Shown here: piece after piece, positions 1-8,207 of the stretch | Layout: each line of letters begins with the position of its first letter | Position numbering within the stretch: position 1 is the stretch's first letter | Assembly (NCBI GenBank): GCA_965116865.1 | Contig: OZ220727.1 | Span: forward strand, 186,001 to 250,000 | Direction of reading: 5' to 3' | Source of the DNA: Aldehydirespirator sp965116865 | GTDB lineage: Bacteria; Actinomycetota; Acidimicrobiia; Acidimicrobiales; Aldehydirespiratoraceae | Length of the DNA stretch: 64,000 bases | Position numbers and translations under genes: made by a program | Notes under the pieces: generated by a model | What the model was told of the DNA's origin: nothing | The model's input: the letters and a program-made list of their open reading frames with translations, nothing else | The model's database searches: none

Positions 1-180
1 TCGCCGCCGAGTTCTGAACGGGTTGCACTCGTCGGCGCAGCCCCGCAGCCGTGCTTCGGCGCCTGTCAGTCGCCGTTCCGGCTCGGTCGCAGCGCAGCGC
101 CGGCTAGTAGCGGATCTTCGAGCGCTCGAGGCGGTGGTTCACAGGGACGGCAGCGCAGCGGCGAGGCAGGGTCCGCGGGT

Positions 181-304
181 TTCGGGCGGGTGCGGGTAGC
201 CTGTTGCGGTCCCGCCGACGGCGGGACGTGTCGTGTGCAGCACGCACGCTGCCGGCCTCGCACAGCGGGCCATGCAGCAGGGTCCGATACCCAATGGAGA
301 TTCC
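181..304 (+). promoter_or_regulatory. rpsO leader with possible -10 box and hairpin
   Basis: A TAGCCT box (197-202) could be a -10 element; no convincing -35 is seen. It is followed by an 8-bp inverted repeat (209-216 with 220-227, loop GAC) lying about 80 bases upstream of the rpsO start. Ribosomal protein S15 controls its own mRNA through leader structures in several bacteria, so a regulatory leader is plausible, but that is inference. Bases 1-180 hold no gene that I can support; bases 3-17 could be the last codons of an upstream gene ending in TGA. Confidence 0.35.
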
Positions 305-586
305 ATGCCAATCAGCCTCCCTCCCAAGGCCGCGACCATCGCTTCGATGGCGGAGGCCTTCGACTTGGAGGAGAACGACACCGGCTCACCCGAGGTCCAG
401 GTCGCTCTGCTCTCGGATCGCATCAACCATCTCACCGAGCATCTGCGGGTCCACAAGAAGGACCATCACAGCCGGAGGGGTCTGCTGATGCTGGTGGGCA
501 GGCGCAGGAGGCTGCTCGACTATGTGAAGGAGAACGACGTCGAGCGGTACCGGGCGGTCATCGCCCATCTCGGTCTGCGGCGCTGA
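305..586 (+). CDS. rpsO: 30S ribosomal protein S15
   Basis: This encodes a 93-residue S15, which binds 16S rRNA in the central domain of the small subunit. The family signature is clear: TGSPEVQVALLSDRI in the first half, then HLRVHKKDHHSRRGLL and a basic C-terminal helix. The ATG at 305 is chosen because GGAG lies just upstream and because the protein then has the usual length (about 89 residues); a longer reading from 233 would add an unrelated N-terminus. The gene sits directly upstream of pnp, the widespread bacterial order. Confidence 0.96.
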   Translation: MPISLPPKAATIASMAEAFDLEENDTGSPEVQVALLSDRINHLTEHLRVHKKDHHSRRGLLMLVGRRRRLLDYVKENDVERYRAVIAHLGLRR

Positions 587-595
587 GCACGACCC

Positions 596-615
596 GGGCG
601 GCTCCAGGGCCGCCC
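596..615 (+). promoter_or_regulatory. rpsO-pnp intergenic hairpin
   Basis: A perfect 7-bp stem (596-602 with 609-615, loop TCCAGG) starts 9 bases after the rpsO stop. No T-run follows, so it is not a classical intrinsic terminator. It may stabilise the rpsO 3' end or be a processing site between rpsO and pnp, as known for the E. coli pair; the role here is inference. Confidence 0.4.
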
Positions 616-782
616 GCCCGGCTGTCTGCGCCGACCGGCGTCGAGCGGCCGGCGACGATCCCAGTGACAACCGACAATCAGGCGCGACCGCTCCGGTGCT
701 AGTCGCATCGGCCCCGTCCCGGGCAATCCGGCATCCGACGGGACCGATACGACTGGGAACTGGCGGGGTCGCGCCCATACCG

Positions 783-800
783 GGCCCCCGGACGGGGGCC
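783..800 (+). promoter_or_regulatory. hairpin next to the pnp ribosome binding site
   Basis: A 7-bp GC stem (783-789 with 794-800, loop GGAC) ends three bases before the GAGGAG ribosome binding site (803-808) of pnp. In enterobacteria PNPase represses its own mRNA through a leader stem cut by RNase III. A similar role here is only a suggestion from position. Confidence 0.35.
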
Positions 801-815
801 TCGAGGAGCATTCCC

Positions 816-3347
816 ATGGCTGAAGCCATTTCTGTCACTGGTGCGTTCACGCGCGCCGAAGGCAAGGACGCCACCTTCGAGACGGGCCTGCTGGCCCCGC
901 TCGCGGGAGGCGCCGTCACCGTCCGGATGGGTGACACGGTGGTGCTCGTGACCGCCACGGGCGCCAAGTCTCCCCGGGAGGGCGCCGACTTCTTCCCCCT
1001 GACCGTGGACGTCGAGGAGCGTATGTACGCCGCGGGCCGCATCCCGGGCTCGTTCTTCCGGCGCGAGGCCCGCGCCGGCGAGCAGGCCGTCCTGACCTGC
1101 CGGCTGATAGACCGCCCGCTGCGGCCCAGCTTTCCCGACGGGTTCCGCAACGAGGTGCATGTCGTTGCCACCGTGCTGGGCGCCGACCAGTCCCATCCCT
1201 ACGACGTCGCGGCGCTCAACGCGGCCTCCTTGGCGTTGTGCATCTCGCCGGTTCCCTTCGACGGGCCGATCGGCGCGGTGAGGCTGAGCTGGTCGTCGCC
1301 GGGCGAGTGGGTGCCGTTCCCGACGTACGCCGAGAGCGACGAATCCGCGTTCGAGATGGTGGTGGCCGGCCGGCTCGACGGCGACGACGTCGCCGTGATG
1401 ATGGTCGAGGCCGGAGGCACCGCCGCCACCTGGGACCTGTACTCGCACGGCGTCCCCAAGGTGGACGAGGACGTCCTCGCCGGCGGCCTGGAAGCGGCCA
1501 AGACCTGGATCCGCGAGATGATCGAGCTGCAGCAGAAGATGATCGAAGCGGTGGGCCCGGTCGCCAAGATGGACGCGCCGTTGGCCGTCGACTGCGCTGA
1601 CGACGTTATGGCGGCCGTGCGCGACGCCGCCGCCGACCGCATCGACTCGACCCAGCGCATCGCCGACAAGACCGACCGGCAGGCCGCCGAGGCTGCCCTG
1701 GCCGTCGACGTGACCGCCGAACTGGCGGAGCGCTTCGGCGACGACCCGGCCGCGGCCCGGCAGATCGGCAGCGCCATCCGCACCGTTGCCAAGGAGGCGG
1801 TGCGGCGCCGCATCGTTGCCGAGGGCGTCCGCATCGACGGCCGGACCACCGACCAGCTGCGTCCGCTGACGTGCCGGGTCGGGGTGGTGCCGACTGCTCA
1901 CGGCTCGGGGCTGTTCCAGCGGGGCGAGACGCAGGTGCTCAACTTCACCACGCTGGGGATCGGACGCAGCGACATGCTGATAGACGACCTGTCGCCCACC
2001 GAGAAGAAGCGCTACTTCCATCACTACAACTTCCCGCCGTTCTGCACCGGCGAGACCGGCTTCATGCGCGGGCCGAAGCGGCGCGAGATCGGGCACGGGG
2101 CGCTGGCCGAGCGGGCCGTGTTCCCGGTGGTGCCCGGCTTCGAGGACTGGCCCTACACGGTGCGCACCGTGTCGGAGGTGATGGCGTCCAACGGGTCGAG
2201 CTCGATGGCGTCTGTGTGCGGGTCGACGCTGTCGCTGATGGACGCCGGCGTCCCGATCAAGGCGCCGGTGGCGGGGGTGGCCATGGGCCTGGTCCACGCC
2301 GACGGCGCCTGGGTGACCCTCACCGACATCCTCGGCGCCGAGGACGCCTTCGGGGACATGGACTTCAAGGTGGCCGGAACCACCGACTTCATCACCGCGC
2401 TGCAGCTCGACACCAAGATCTCGGGCATCCCGGCGTCGGTGCTGGCCGACGCGCTGCGGCAGGCGCACTCGGCTCGCCTCGACATCCTCGACGCGATGGC
2501 CGAGACCATCATCGAGCCGAGGCCCGACGTGCGCGACACCGCTCCGAAGATCAGCTCCTTCGAGATCCCCGTCGAGAAGATCGGCGAGGTGATCGGACCC
2601 AAGGGCAAGGTGATCAACGCCATCCAGTCCGAGACCGGCGCCGACATCAGCGTCGACGACGACGGCGCGGTCGGCATCGTGGCCATCGCCTCCACCGACC
2701 GCGGCGCGGTGATGGAAGCCGAGCGGCAGATCAAGCTCATCCTGGATCCGCCCACCGCCGACATCGGCACCGCCTACCGGGGACGGGTGGTGAACATCAC
2801 CAAGTTCGGGGCGTTCGTGAACATCCTGCCCGGACGCGACGGCCTGGTCCACATCTCCAAGCTGGGCGGCGGCAGGCGCATCGACAGGGTCGAGGACGTG
2901 CTCGACCTCGGCGAGGAGATCGACGTGGTGGTCGAGGACGTCGACCCCAACGGGAAGATCTCGCTGCTCCTCAAGTCGGACGACTCCGACCGCGCCGATT
3001 CGTCGGGGTTCCGGCGCCGGGAGATGTCCCGGTCCGGCGGCGGCCGGGGCGGCTCCCGCGGCTTCGGAGGCGGCGGACCCGGACGGGATTCTGGCCGATC
3101 CGACCGCGACGGCGGCTTCGGCCGCTACCGCGACGGCGGCCGTCCCGAGGCGAGGCGGCCGGAGGCGGGGCGCGCCGACGGCGAATCGCGCCGCGAGGAC
3201 CGGCCCGGCGCCCGGTCGAGGCCACCCGCTCCGAGCGCCCAGGGAACCTCGTTCGAGGAGTCTTTCGACCAGGAGCTCGAGCGCGAGTTCGGCGACCTGG
3301 GCCCGGACCAGCGAGCACGCCGCGGCGGCCGCCGCGGTGGCCGCTGA
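816..3347 (+). CDS. pnp: polyribonucleotide nucleotidyltransferase (PNPase)
   Basis: This 843-residue enzyme degrades RNA phosphorolytically from the 3' end and acts in mRNA turnover. Two RNase PH-like domains come first (second core near 363-381, GLFQRGETQVLNFTTLG), then a KH domain near 578-640 with the GPKGK loop, then an S1 domain near 650-720. After about residue 728 the protein runs into a Gly/Arg-rich, low-complexity tail of roughly 115 residues with RGG-like motifs, ending GGRRGGR. The ATG at 816 is chosen because GAGGAG lies 8 bases upstream and the protein then begins at the usual point; the frame stays open to 696. The stop codon lies in the first unit of a 48-bp tandem repeat. Confidence 0.96.
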   Translation: MAEAISVTGAFTRAEGKDATFETGLLAPLAGGAVTVRMGDTVVLVTATGAKSPREGADFFPLTVDVEERMYAAGRIPGSFFRREARAGEQAVLTCRLIDRPLRPSFPDGFRNEVHVVATVLGADQSHPYDVAALNAASLALCISPVPFDGPIGAVRLSWSSPGEWVPFPTYAESDESAFEMVVAGRLDGDDVAVMMVEAGGTAATWDLYSHGVPKVDEDVLAGGLEAAKTWIREMIELQQKMIEAVGPVAKMDAPLAVDCADDVMAAVRDAAADRIDSTQRIADKTDRQAAEAALAVDVTAELAERFGDDPAAARQIGSAIRTVAKEAVRRRIVAEGVRIDGRTTDQLRPLTCRVGVVPTAHGSGLFQRGETQVLNFTTLGIGRSDMLIDDLSPTEKKRYFHHYNFPPFCTGETGFMRGPKRREIGHGALAERAVFPVVPGFEDWPYTVRTVSEVMASNGSSSMASVCGSTLSLMDAGVPIKAPVAGVAMGLVHADGAWVTLTDILGAEDAFGDMDFKVAGTTDFITALQLDTKISGIPASVLADALRQAHSARLDILDAMAETIIEPRPDVRDTAPKISSFEIPVEKIGEVIGPKGKVINAIQSETGADISVDDDGAVGIVAIASTDRGAVMEAERQIKLILDPPTADIGTAYRGRVVNITKFGAFVNILPGRDGLVHISKLGGGRRIDRVEDVLDLGEEIDVVVEDVDPNGKISLLLKSDDSDRADSSGFRRREMSRSGGGRGGSRGFGGGGPGRDSGRSDRDGGFGRYRDGGRPEARRPEAGRADGESRREDRPGARSRPPAPSAQGTSFEESFDQELEREFGDLGPDQRARRGGRRGGR

Positions 3348-3577
3348 GAGCTGCTGCGTGTTGGGGCGGCGTCCGCGGGCCGCGGTGGCCGCTGAGAGCT
3401 GCTGCGTGTTGGGGCGGCGTCCGCGGGCCGCGGTGGCCGCTGAGAGCTGCTGCGTGTTGGGGCGGCGTCCGCGGGCCGCGGTGGCCGCTGAGAGCTGCTG
3501 CGTGTTGGGGCGGCGTCCGCGGGCCGCGGTGGCCGCTGAGAGCTGCTGCGTGTTGGGGCGGCGTCCGCGGGCCGCGG
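3331..3577 (+). repeat. 48-bp tandem repeat at the pnp/dapB junction (about 5 copies)
   Basis: Five near-identical 48-bp units fill the whole space between pnp and dapB. The pnp TGA (3345-3347) recurs at 3393, 3441, 3489 and 3537, so every unit carries a copy of the last pnp codons (GRGGR-stop). The period is a multiple of three. The final unit ends five bases before the dapB ATG, and no ribosome binding site is seen there. Confidence 0.95.
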
Positions 3578-3581
3578 GCCG

Positions 3582-4313
3582 ATGATCCGACTCGGTGTCT
3601 GCGGTGCCTCCGGCCGCATGGGCACCGAGGCATGCCGGGCGATCGACGCTGATCCCGACACCGAGCTGCTGGCCGCGGTCGGCTCCGCCGGCTCGGTCGA
3701 CGAGTTCGTGGAGGCGGGCGTCGATGCGGTGGTGGACTTCACTGTCGCGGAGGCGGTCCGGGACAACATGGGCGTGCTTGCGACAGCCGGGATCCACGCC
3801 GTCGTAGGGACTACCGGTCTGGGCGTCGGCGACTTGGACTCGTTGCGCGCCGCCTTCGTGAGCAGCCATTGCATCGTGGCGCCGAACTTCGCGGTGGGCG
3901 CGGTGCTGATGACCCGGTTCGCGGCTCTGGCCGCCCCCTATTTCGACACCGCCGAGGTGATCGAGATGCACCACGACCGCAAGATGGACGCACCTTCGGG
4001 CACGGCCATGGCGACCGTCGAGGCGATGGCAGTGGCGTCCGCCGACTGGGCGCCGGACCACACTGCCGCCGAGAGCCTTCCCGGCGCACGCGGCGGCCGC
4101 GGCCCGGGCGGGATCCCGGTCCACTCGGTGCGCCTCAAAGGACTGGTCGCGCACCAGGAGGTGCTGCTCGGCGGGCCCGGCGAGACCCTGACGATCCGCC
4201 ACGACACTGTCGACCGTTCGGCGTTCATGCCTGGAATGCTCCTCGCGGTCAAGCGGGTGGTGACGCTCGATCCGGGGGTGACCGTCGGCCTCGGCGAGGT
4301 TCTGGGCATCTGA
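3582..4313 (+). CDS. dapB: 4-hydroxy-tetrahydrodipicolinate reductase
   Basis: This 243-residue enzyme reduces the product of DapA with NAD(P)H in lysine and diaminopimelate synthesis. It shows the nucleotide-binding loop GASGRMG at 8-14, VVGTTG at 74-79, and the catalytic/substrate segment HHDRKMDAPSGTA (His130, His131, Lys134, Ser139-Gly140-Thr141). The length is normal for actinobacterial DapB. The start codon abuts the 48-bp repeat and has no evident Shine-Dalgarno sequence. Its partner dapA is 53 kb away across the island, whereas the two genes are often close in Actinomycetota. Confidence 0.95.
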   Translation: MIRLGVCGASGRMGTEACRAIDADPDTELLAAVGSAGSVDEFVEAGVDAVVDFTVAEAVRDNMGVLATAGIHAVVGTTGLGVGDLDSLRAAFVSSHCIVAPNFAVGAVLMTRFAALAAPYFDTAEVIEMHHDRKMDAPSGTAMATVEAMAVASADWAPDHTAAESLPGARGGRGPGGIPVHSVRLKGLVAHQEVLLGGPGETLTIRHDTVDRSAFMPGMLLAVKRVVTLDPGVTVGLGEVLGI

Positions 4314-4862
4314 GACCGGAACGGGGGCGGTGAGTGCGCTGGCTGGTGTCGCTGGGGTGGGTCGCTTCGCACGTCTTCGCGCTGGCGATGGTCGTGCTGA
4401 TGGTCGATCTGGGGTTCTGTCTGAGACCGGAACGGGGGCGGTGAGTGCGCTGGCTGGTGTCGCTGGGGTGGGTCGCTTCGCACGTCTTCGCGCTGGCGAT
4501 GGTCGTGCTGATGGTCGATCTGGGGTTCTGTCTGAGACCGGAACGGGGGCGGTGAGTGCGCCGGCTGGTGTCGCTGGGGTGGGTCGCTTCGCACGTCTTC
4601 GCGCTGGCGATGGTCGTGCTGATGGTCGATCTGGGGTTCTGTCTGAGACCGGAACGGGGGCGGTGAGTGCGCCGGCTGGTGTCGCTGGGGTGGGTCGCTT
4701 CGCACGTCTTCGCGCTGGCGATGGTCGTGCTGATGGTCGATCTGGGGTTCTGTCTGAGACCGGAACGGGGGCGGTGAGTGCGCCGGCTGGTGTCGCTGGG
4801 GTGGGTCGCTTCGCACGTCTTCGCGCTGGCGATGGTCGTGCTGATGGTCAACCTGGGGTTCT
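4311..4862 (+). repeat. 111-bp tandem repeat carrying copies of the SURF1 start
   Basis: Four complete 111-bp units begin at the dapB stop (4311) and at 4422, 4533 and 4644; a fifth, partial unit (4755-4862) is the true 5' end of the SURF1 gene. Each unit contains a GTG start (4334, 4445, 4556, 4667) and would encode a 36-residue peptide equal to the SURF1 membrane anchor before a TGA that touches the next GTG. The first two units read MRW and the others MRR. The unit boundary joins SURF1 codon 29 to the dapB end at a shared CTG, suggesting microhomology. Confidence 0.95.
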
Positions 4863-5524
4863 GGCAGCTCCGGCGGCTCGACGAGCGCCGCACGTCGAAC
4901 GCCGGAATCGCTGCGGCCATGTCCCAAGCCCCGGTTGACATCGCCGCCCATCTCGACATTCGGGGCCTCCCCCCTGAGCACACCTCGGTCGCGGCGGCAG
5001 GCACCTACTTGTCCGGCGCAGAAGTCCGGATCGGCAACCGCAGCAGCGGCGGGCAGCCCGGCTTCTGGCTGGCGACGCCTCTGCGGCTCGACGACGGGCG
5101 GGCGGTGGCGGTTGTCAGGGGCTGGGTCCCCCGGCGCAGCCTGGCCGGGCGCGACGATCGCGGAGCGGCTCCGCCGGCGGGGGAGGTGACGGTGGTCGGT
5201 GCAGCCTTCGACAGCGTCGGTGGCGGCCGGGTGGCAGAGACCGCCCCGGGTGACGTTCCCGAGATCTCCCGCATGGACCTGGACCGGTTCGAGGAGGTGT
5301 CCGGCGTCGACGTGGAGGACACGTGGATCAGGCTGCGGGCCCAGTCGCCGCCCCAGCCCGAAGGACTGCCCGAGCCGGTGCCGGATCCCGATCTGGGTCC
5401 GGGGCCCCACCTGTCGTACGCGTTCCAGTGGTTCTTCTTCTCCGCCGGCGCGGTGGTGGTGTACGGTTTGATCCTGCGCCGGGCAGCCGCAGGCCGTCCG
5501 GAGCCGGCCGACATTCGGATCTGA
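4778..5524 (+). CDS. SURF1 family cytochrome c oxidase assembly protein
   Basis: This 248-residue protein belongs to the SURF1/Shy1 family, inner-membrane factors that help assemble haem-copper cytochrome oxidase. It has the expected topology: an N-terminal membrane segment near 9-28 running into the family motif GFWQLRRL (27-34), a soluble middle with RGWVPR (115-120), and a C-terminal membrane segment near 214-234 (YAFQWFFFSAGAVVVYGLI). The GTG at 4778 is the last of five identical GTG starts in the tandem array; the earlier four lead only to short peptides. Presence implies aerobic respiration. Confidence 0.9.
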   Translation: MRRLVSLGWVASHVFALAMVVLMVNLGFWQLRRLDERRTSNAGIAAAMSQAPVDIAAHLDIRGLPPEHTSVAAAGTYLSGAEVRIGNRSSGGQPGFWLATPLRLDDGRAVAVVRGWVPRRSLAGRDDRGAAPPAGEVTVVGAAFDSVGGGRVAETAPGDVPEISRMDLDRFEEVSGVDVEDTWIRLRAQSPPQPEGLPEPVPDPDLGPGPHLSYAFQWFFFSAGAVVVYGLILRRAAAGRPEPADIRI

Positions 5525-5689
5525 GGCGGTCGTTGCGCATTTCTCAGGCGTCCGGTTTCTTTGCCTGCCCCTGATGTTCCGCTGGAACCTGGCCGACGGT
5601 ACCCGCAGCCCGGGCTGCGGCATCACCGTCACGGACGACGACGCCCCGCCTCCGCCGTCTCCGCACTGGGGGGAGTCGTGCCAGGAGGC

Positions 5690-6064
5690 GACGCGTGACC
5701 CTGCTCCGGCTGGTGGGCCCGCTTGTGGCCGCCGACCTGCTGTGCTCCCTCGCGATCCACGGCGAGGGCAGCCTGGCCGTGCCGGGTGGGCCCGCATGTG
5801 GCCGCCGACCTGCTGTGCTCCGGCCGGCGTGTCCCGAGCGAGGAGGCTGCGCATCTGGGCCTGGCTTACCGCCTTGTACCCTGTGACGAGGTCCGGTCCG
5901 CGGCGCACGCCCCAGCCCGCGAGACTGCCATGTCAGCGCCGCTTGCGGCGAGATCGATCCGGACCGCCATGGGTGGCGACCCGGACGACCAGGTGGAAGC
6001 GGCCGCGTTCCACGACCATCGGGAGCAGGATCGTCTCCAACACGCGGCGGACTTCGCCGAGTGA
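5690..6064 (+). pseudogene. enoyl-CoA hydratase C-terminal fragment
   Basis: In the frame ending at 6064 the translation has the C-terminal features of crotonase-family enoyl-CoA hydratases: VGPHVAADLLCSGRRV, then EEAAHLGLAYRLVP, then APLAARSIRTAMGGD and a final EQDRLQHAADFAE. The catalytic N-terminal two thirds are absent. About 40 bases covering GGGCCCGC to GTGCTCC occur twice, 73 bases apart (from 5712 and 5785), so the fragment also holds a partial duplication. It is almost certainly non-functional. Bases 5525-5689 hold nothing I recognise. Confidence 0.7.
5712..5825 (+). repeat. two-copy direct repeat, 73-bp spacing
   Basis: About 40 bases coding for VGP(L/H)VAADLLCS of the crotonase fragment are present twice, beginning at 5712 and 5785. 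The second copy joins to the rest of the fragment and the first does not. Confidence 0.75.
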
Positions 6065-6087
6065 GGCCTGCTACCCTGGGTGCTTCG

Positions 6088-6162
6088 GGGCCGTTAGCTC
6101 AGCCTGGTTAGAGCGCCTGCTCGACACGCAGGAGGTCAGAGGTTCAAATCCCCTACGGCCCA
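6088..6162 (+). tRNA. tRNA-Val (anticodon GAC)
   Basis: A full cloverleaf can be drawn: acceptor stem 6088-6094 with 6155-6161, D arm GCTC/GAGC, anticodon stem CCTGC/GCAGG, 5-base variable loop, T arm AGAGG-TTCAAAT-CCCCT, and A73 at 6162. The anticodon loop reads TCGACAC, so the anticodon is GAC (Val). Position 33, nearly always T, is C here. CCA is not encoded. The gene lies at the left edge of the accessory island, a common integration site, but I found no second copy of its 3' end. Confidence 0.93.
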
Positions 6163-6323
6163 CTCTGGGGTGTTCTTGATTTCGCGCCGCTCGCGTTCGC
6201 GGCATTGTTGAGCGATAAGCCTTCTTGGTGTCTCTTGCCCGGCGACAGCCTTGATCGACGCGAGTGAAAGCCGTCCGGGACGGGTTGGGACGGACGTGAG
6301 GGCTTCGCGGCCCGCGTTGGGGC

Positions 6324-6363
6324 GCGCTGAAGCTGACGGTGCTGAGACCGTCAGCTTCAGCGC
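6324..6363. other. perfect 17-bp stem hairpin
   Basis: Bases 6324-6340 pair without mismatch with 6347-6363 around a 6-base loop (GCTGAG). No T-run follows. A related but imperfect hairpin with the same GAAGCTGACGG core lies at about 18145-18178, near an IS256 element, so this may be a mobile-element end or a dispersed structural repeat rather than a terminator. The rest of 6163-6377 holds nothing else I recognise. Confidence 0.7.
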
Positions 6364-6377
6364 CTGCTCAGAGGGTT

Positions 6378-6825
6378 CTAGGGCGGCGGTCTTGGCGCGT
6401 CGCTGTCGCTGTTATCGGTCGCGCAATCAGGGGACATGTTGGTGTCGGGCTCGTCGTCGGGCGGGCTGGTGTCGTCTTGGGCGTTGCTGTCGCTCGAATT
6501 TTCGTTGTTGTTGGCGCTGCCGTCGTCTGTGTCGGGGTCGGACTTGGCCAGTTTGAGGTTGTGCGCGATGGCGGCAGCGAGCGCTGCGAGGGTGTGGGCG
6601 CCGAGGCCGCGTGCGCGGCACGCCTTGGGGTCCAGGCCTCCGTCAGCTTTGACCATGCCGTTGACGTTTTCGACTTGGAGCCTTCGCACGTAGGACGTCT
6701 TCCAGGCTCGGGTGCCCCAGGGGGTCGGTTGCCAATAGTCGAGCCTGTCAACGGGAATGGTCACCAGGCCCTTGCAGCACGCATCGTCGTCGTGAGTGAC
6801 CGTCATCGAGGGTGCTGACTTGTTG
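6378..6825 (-). pseudogene. transposase C-terminal remnant
   Basis: The reverse frame encodes the end of a DDE-type transposase: a segment RRLQVENVNGMVKADGG, then RARGLGAHTLAALAAAIAHNLKLAK, followed by an Asp/Asn/Ser-rich tail. The conserved glutamate followed by a hydrophobic helix is typical of DDE transposase ends, but I cannot fix the family. Upstream sequence is lost at the ISL3 boundary near 6826, so this is a truncated remnant. Confidence 0.55.
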
Positions 6826-8167
6826 AGCCTTCGCGGATTCGTGGGGAGCGGGGTGGTTGAGGGTCCCTGGGTAGGGGTCGGGGCCCTGCTGGGATCGGTG
6901 ATGTGCATGTCAGCGATCCAGGAGGGCCTCGATGGCTTCGGATGTTGTGCGGGTGCGGCTGCACCTGCGCTAGGTCCGTGTGCTCGTGGTGGTGGTGGAC
7001 ACGCCGAGCGAGTTGGTTGTGGAGGTCGAGTCGGCTGTGAGGCGGCCGGGGTGCCCGGCGTGCGGGTTCTGTTGCGCTCGGGTGCATGACATCCGGCGTC
7101 GCGAGATCCGCGACCTGGAGGTGTCGGGACGTCACACGACGTTGGTGTGGATGCGGCGGCGGTTCTCGTGGGGCAACTGCGGCGAGCGTTTCTTGGAGGA
7201 CCGCCCAGCCTTCGAGCGACGCCTGGCGCGGCGGCTGGTGGCCGACGCCGAGGTGATGACAATCAGCGCGGCGGCGCGCTGTCATGGGCTCGGCTGGCAT
7301 CTGGTGGTGGCGCTGGTGGAGTCTTGGTCGGATCTGGTGGCCGGGCACCGGCGCAGCCGCCGCTGGCGGGTGCTGTTGGTCGATGAGACCTCCATGCGCC
7401 GCCGGCACCGCTACGTGACCGTGATCGTCAACGGCGACACCGGCCGCGCCCTGGCCATGGTCGAGCACCGCAGCGCGGCTGCGCTCAGCGGGTTCTTCGT
7501 CGCGCAGCGCCGGCGCTGGTGTCGAGGCGTCCAGGTCGTGGCCACGGACGGCTCCGGGGCTTGCAGGTCCGCCATCGACGCCCGCTTGGGCCATGCCCGC
7601 CACGTGCTGGAGCGGTTCCACGTCATCAGATGGTTCTCAGCGGGGCTCACCCAGGCGCGCCGCGACATCCAGCGACGCCGGCCACCCGGTGCCAAGCCCG
7701 TCTTCGAGCCCGAGGTGTTCAGAGCCAGATTCGCTCTGCTGCGCCGCGCCGACACCCTCACCGACGCCGACCGGGCCCGCCTCGAGGGCCTCTTCGACGC
7801 GCGCCCACGGCTCAGGTCGGGCTGGCAGGCCCTCCAGGAGCTCCACGGCCCCTACCTCGCCGGCGACCACCACAGCGCCCTCGAAACGCTCGGACGGTTC
7901 CGCGACCCCTACAAGACCGGACAGCTGCCCGAGCTCCACGACATCGTCGACACCATCATCGCCCGCTCCGACGAGATCCTCGCCCAACACCACACCGACC
8001 GAGCCCCCAACGGACGCATCGAGAGCACCAACAACCCGCTGCAAGTCCTGCGGCGCACCGCCCACGGCTTCACCAACCCCACCAACTTCGAGGCCCTAGG
8101 CCTGCTGACAACGCGACCAGCCCACCGGTGCCAGCAACCCCTCATCCCACGTTTACGCGAAGGGCCC
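6826..8167 (+). mobile_element. ISL3-family element, group A copy 1
   Basis: The ends are imperfect inverted repeats: the left reads GAGCCTTCGCGGATTCGTGG and the right, in reverse, GGCCCTTCGCGTAAACGTGG. The same ends bound copies 2 (19703-23816) and 3 (29029-30323). It carries one transposase gene with a nonsense codon. Confidence 0.85.
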
Positions 8168-8176
8168 ACAACCTGA
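6932..8176 (+). pseudogene. ISL3-family transposase, nonsense mutation at codon 14
   Basis: Compared with copy 2 (start ATGGCTTCG), the same ATG is present at 6932 but codon 14 is TAG (6971-6973). Translation from a GTG or CTG just downstream could still give a nearly full protein. ISL3 features follow: an N-terminal zinc-binding region (CPACGF), VLLVDETSM with the first Asp, VVATDGSG with the second, and NGRIESTNNPLQVLRR with the Glu. The stop used by copy 3 (TGA after GLLTT) is CGA here, so the frame runs past the element's right end. Confidence 0.85.
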
Positions 8177-8207
8177 GGGATCGTGTGTGGATGTGTATGC
8201 GGCGCGT

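Noticed and set aside
596..615. Intrinsic terminator between rpsO and pnp
   Set aside because: The stem is good but no T-run follows; kept only as a hairpin.
699..4202. 1167-codon open frame on the minus strand opposite pnp and dapB
   Set aside because: It is a shadow of the GC-rich codon use of pnp and dapB and of the repeats whose period is a multiple of three; it has no family features.
6088..6162. tRNA-Val as an attL site of an integrated element
   Set aside because: I saw no second copy of the tRNA 3' end and no integrase gene in the window.
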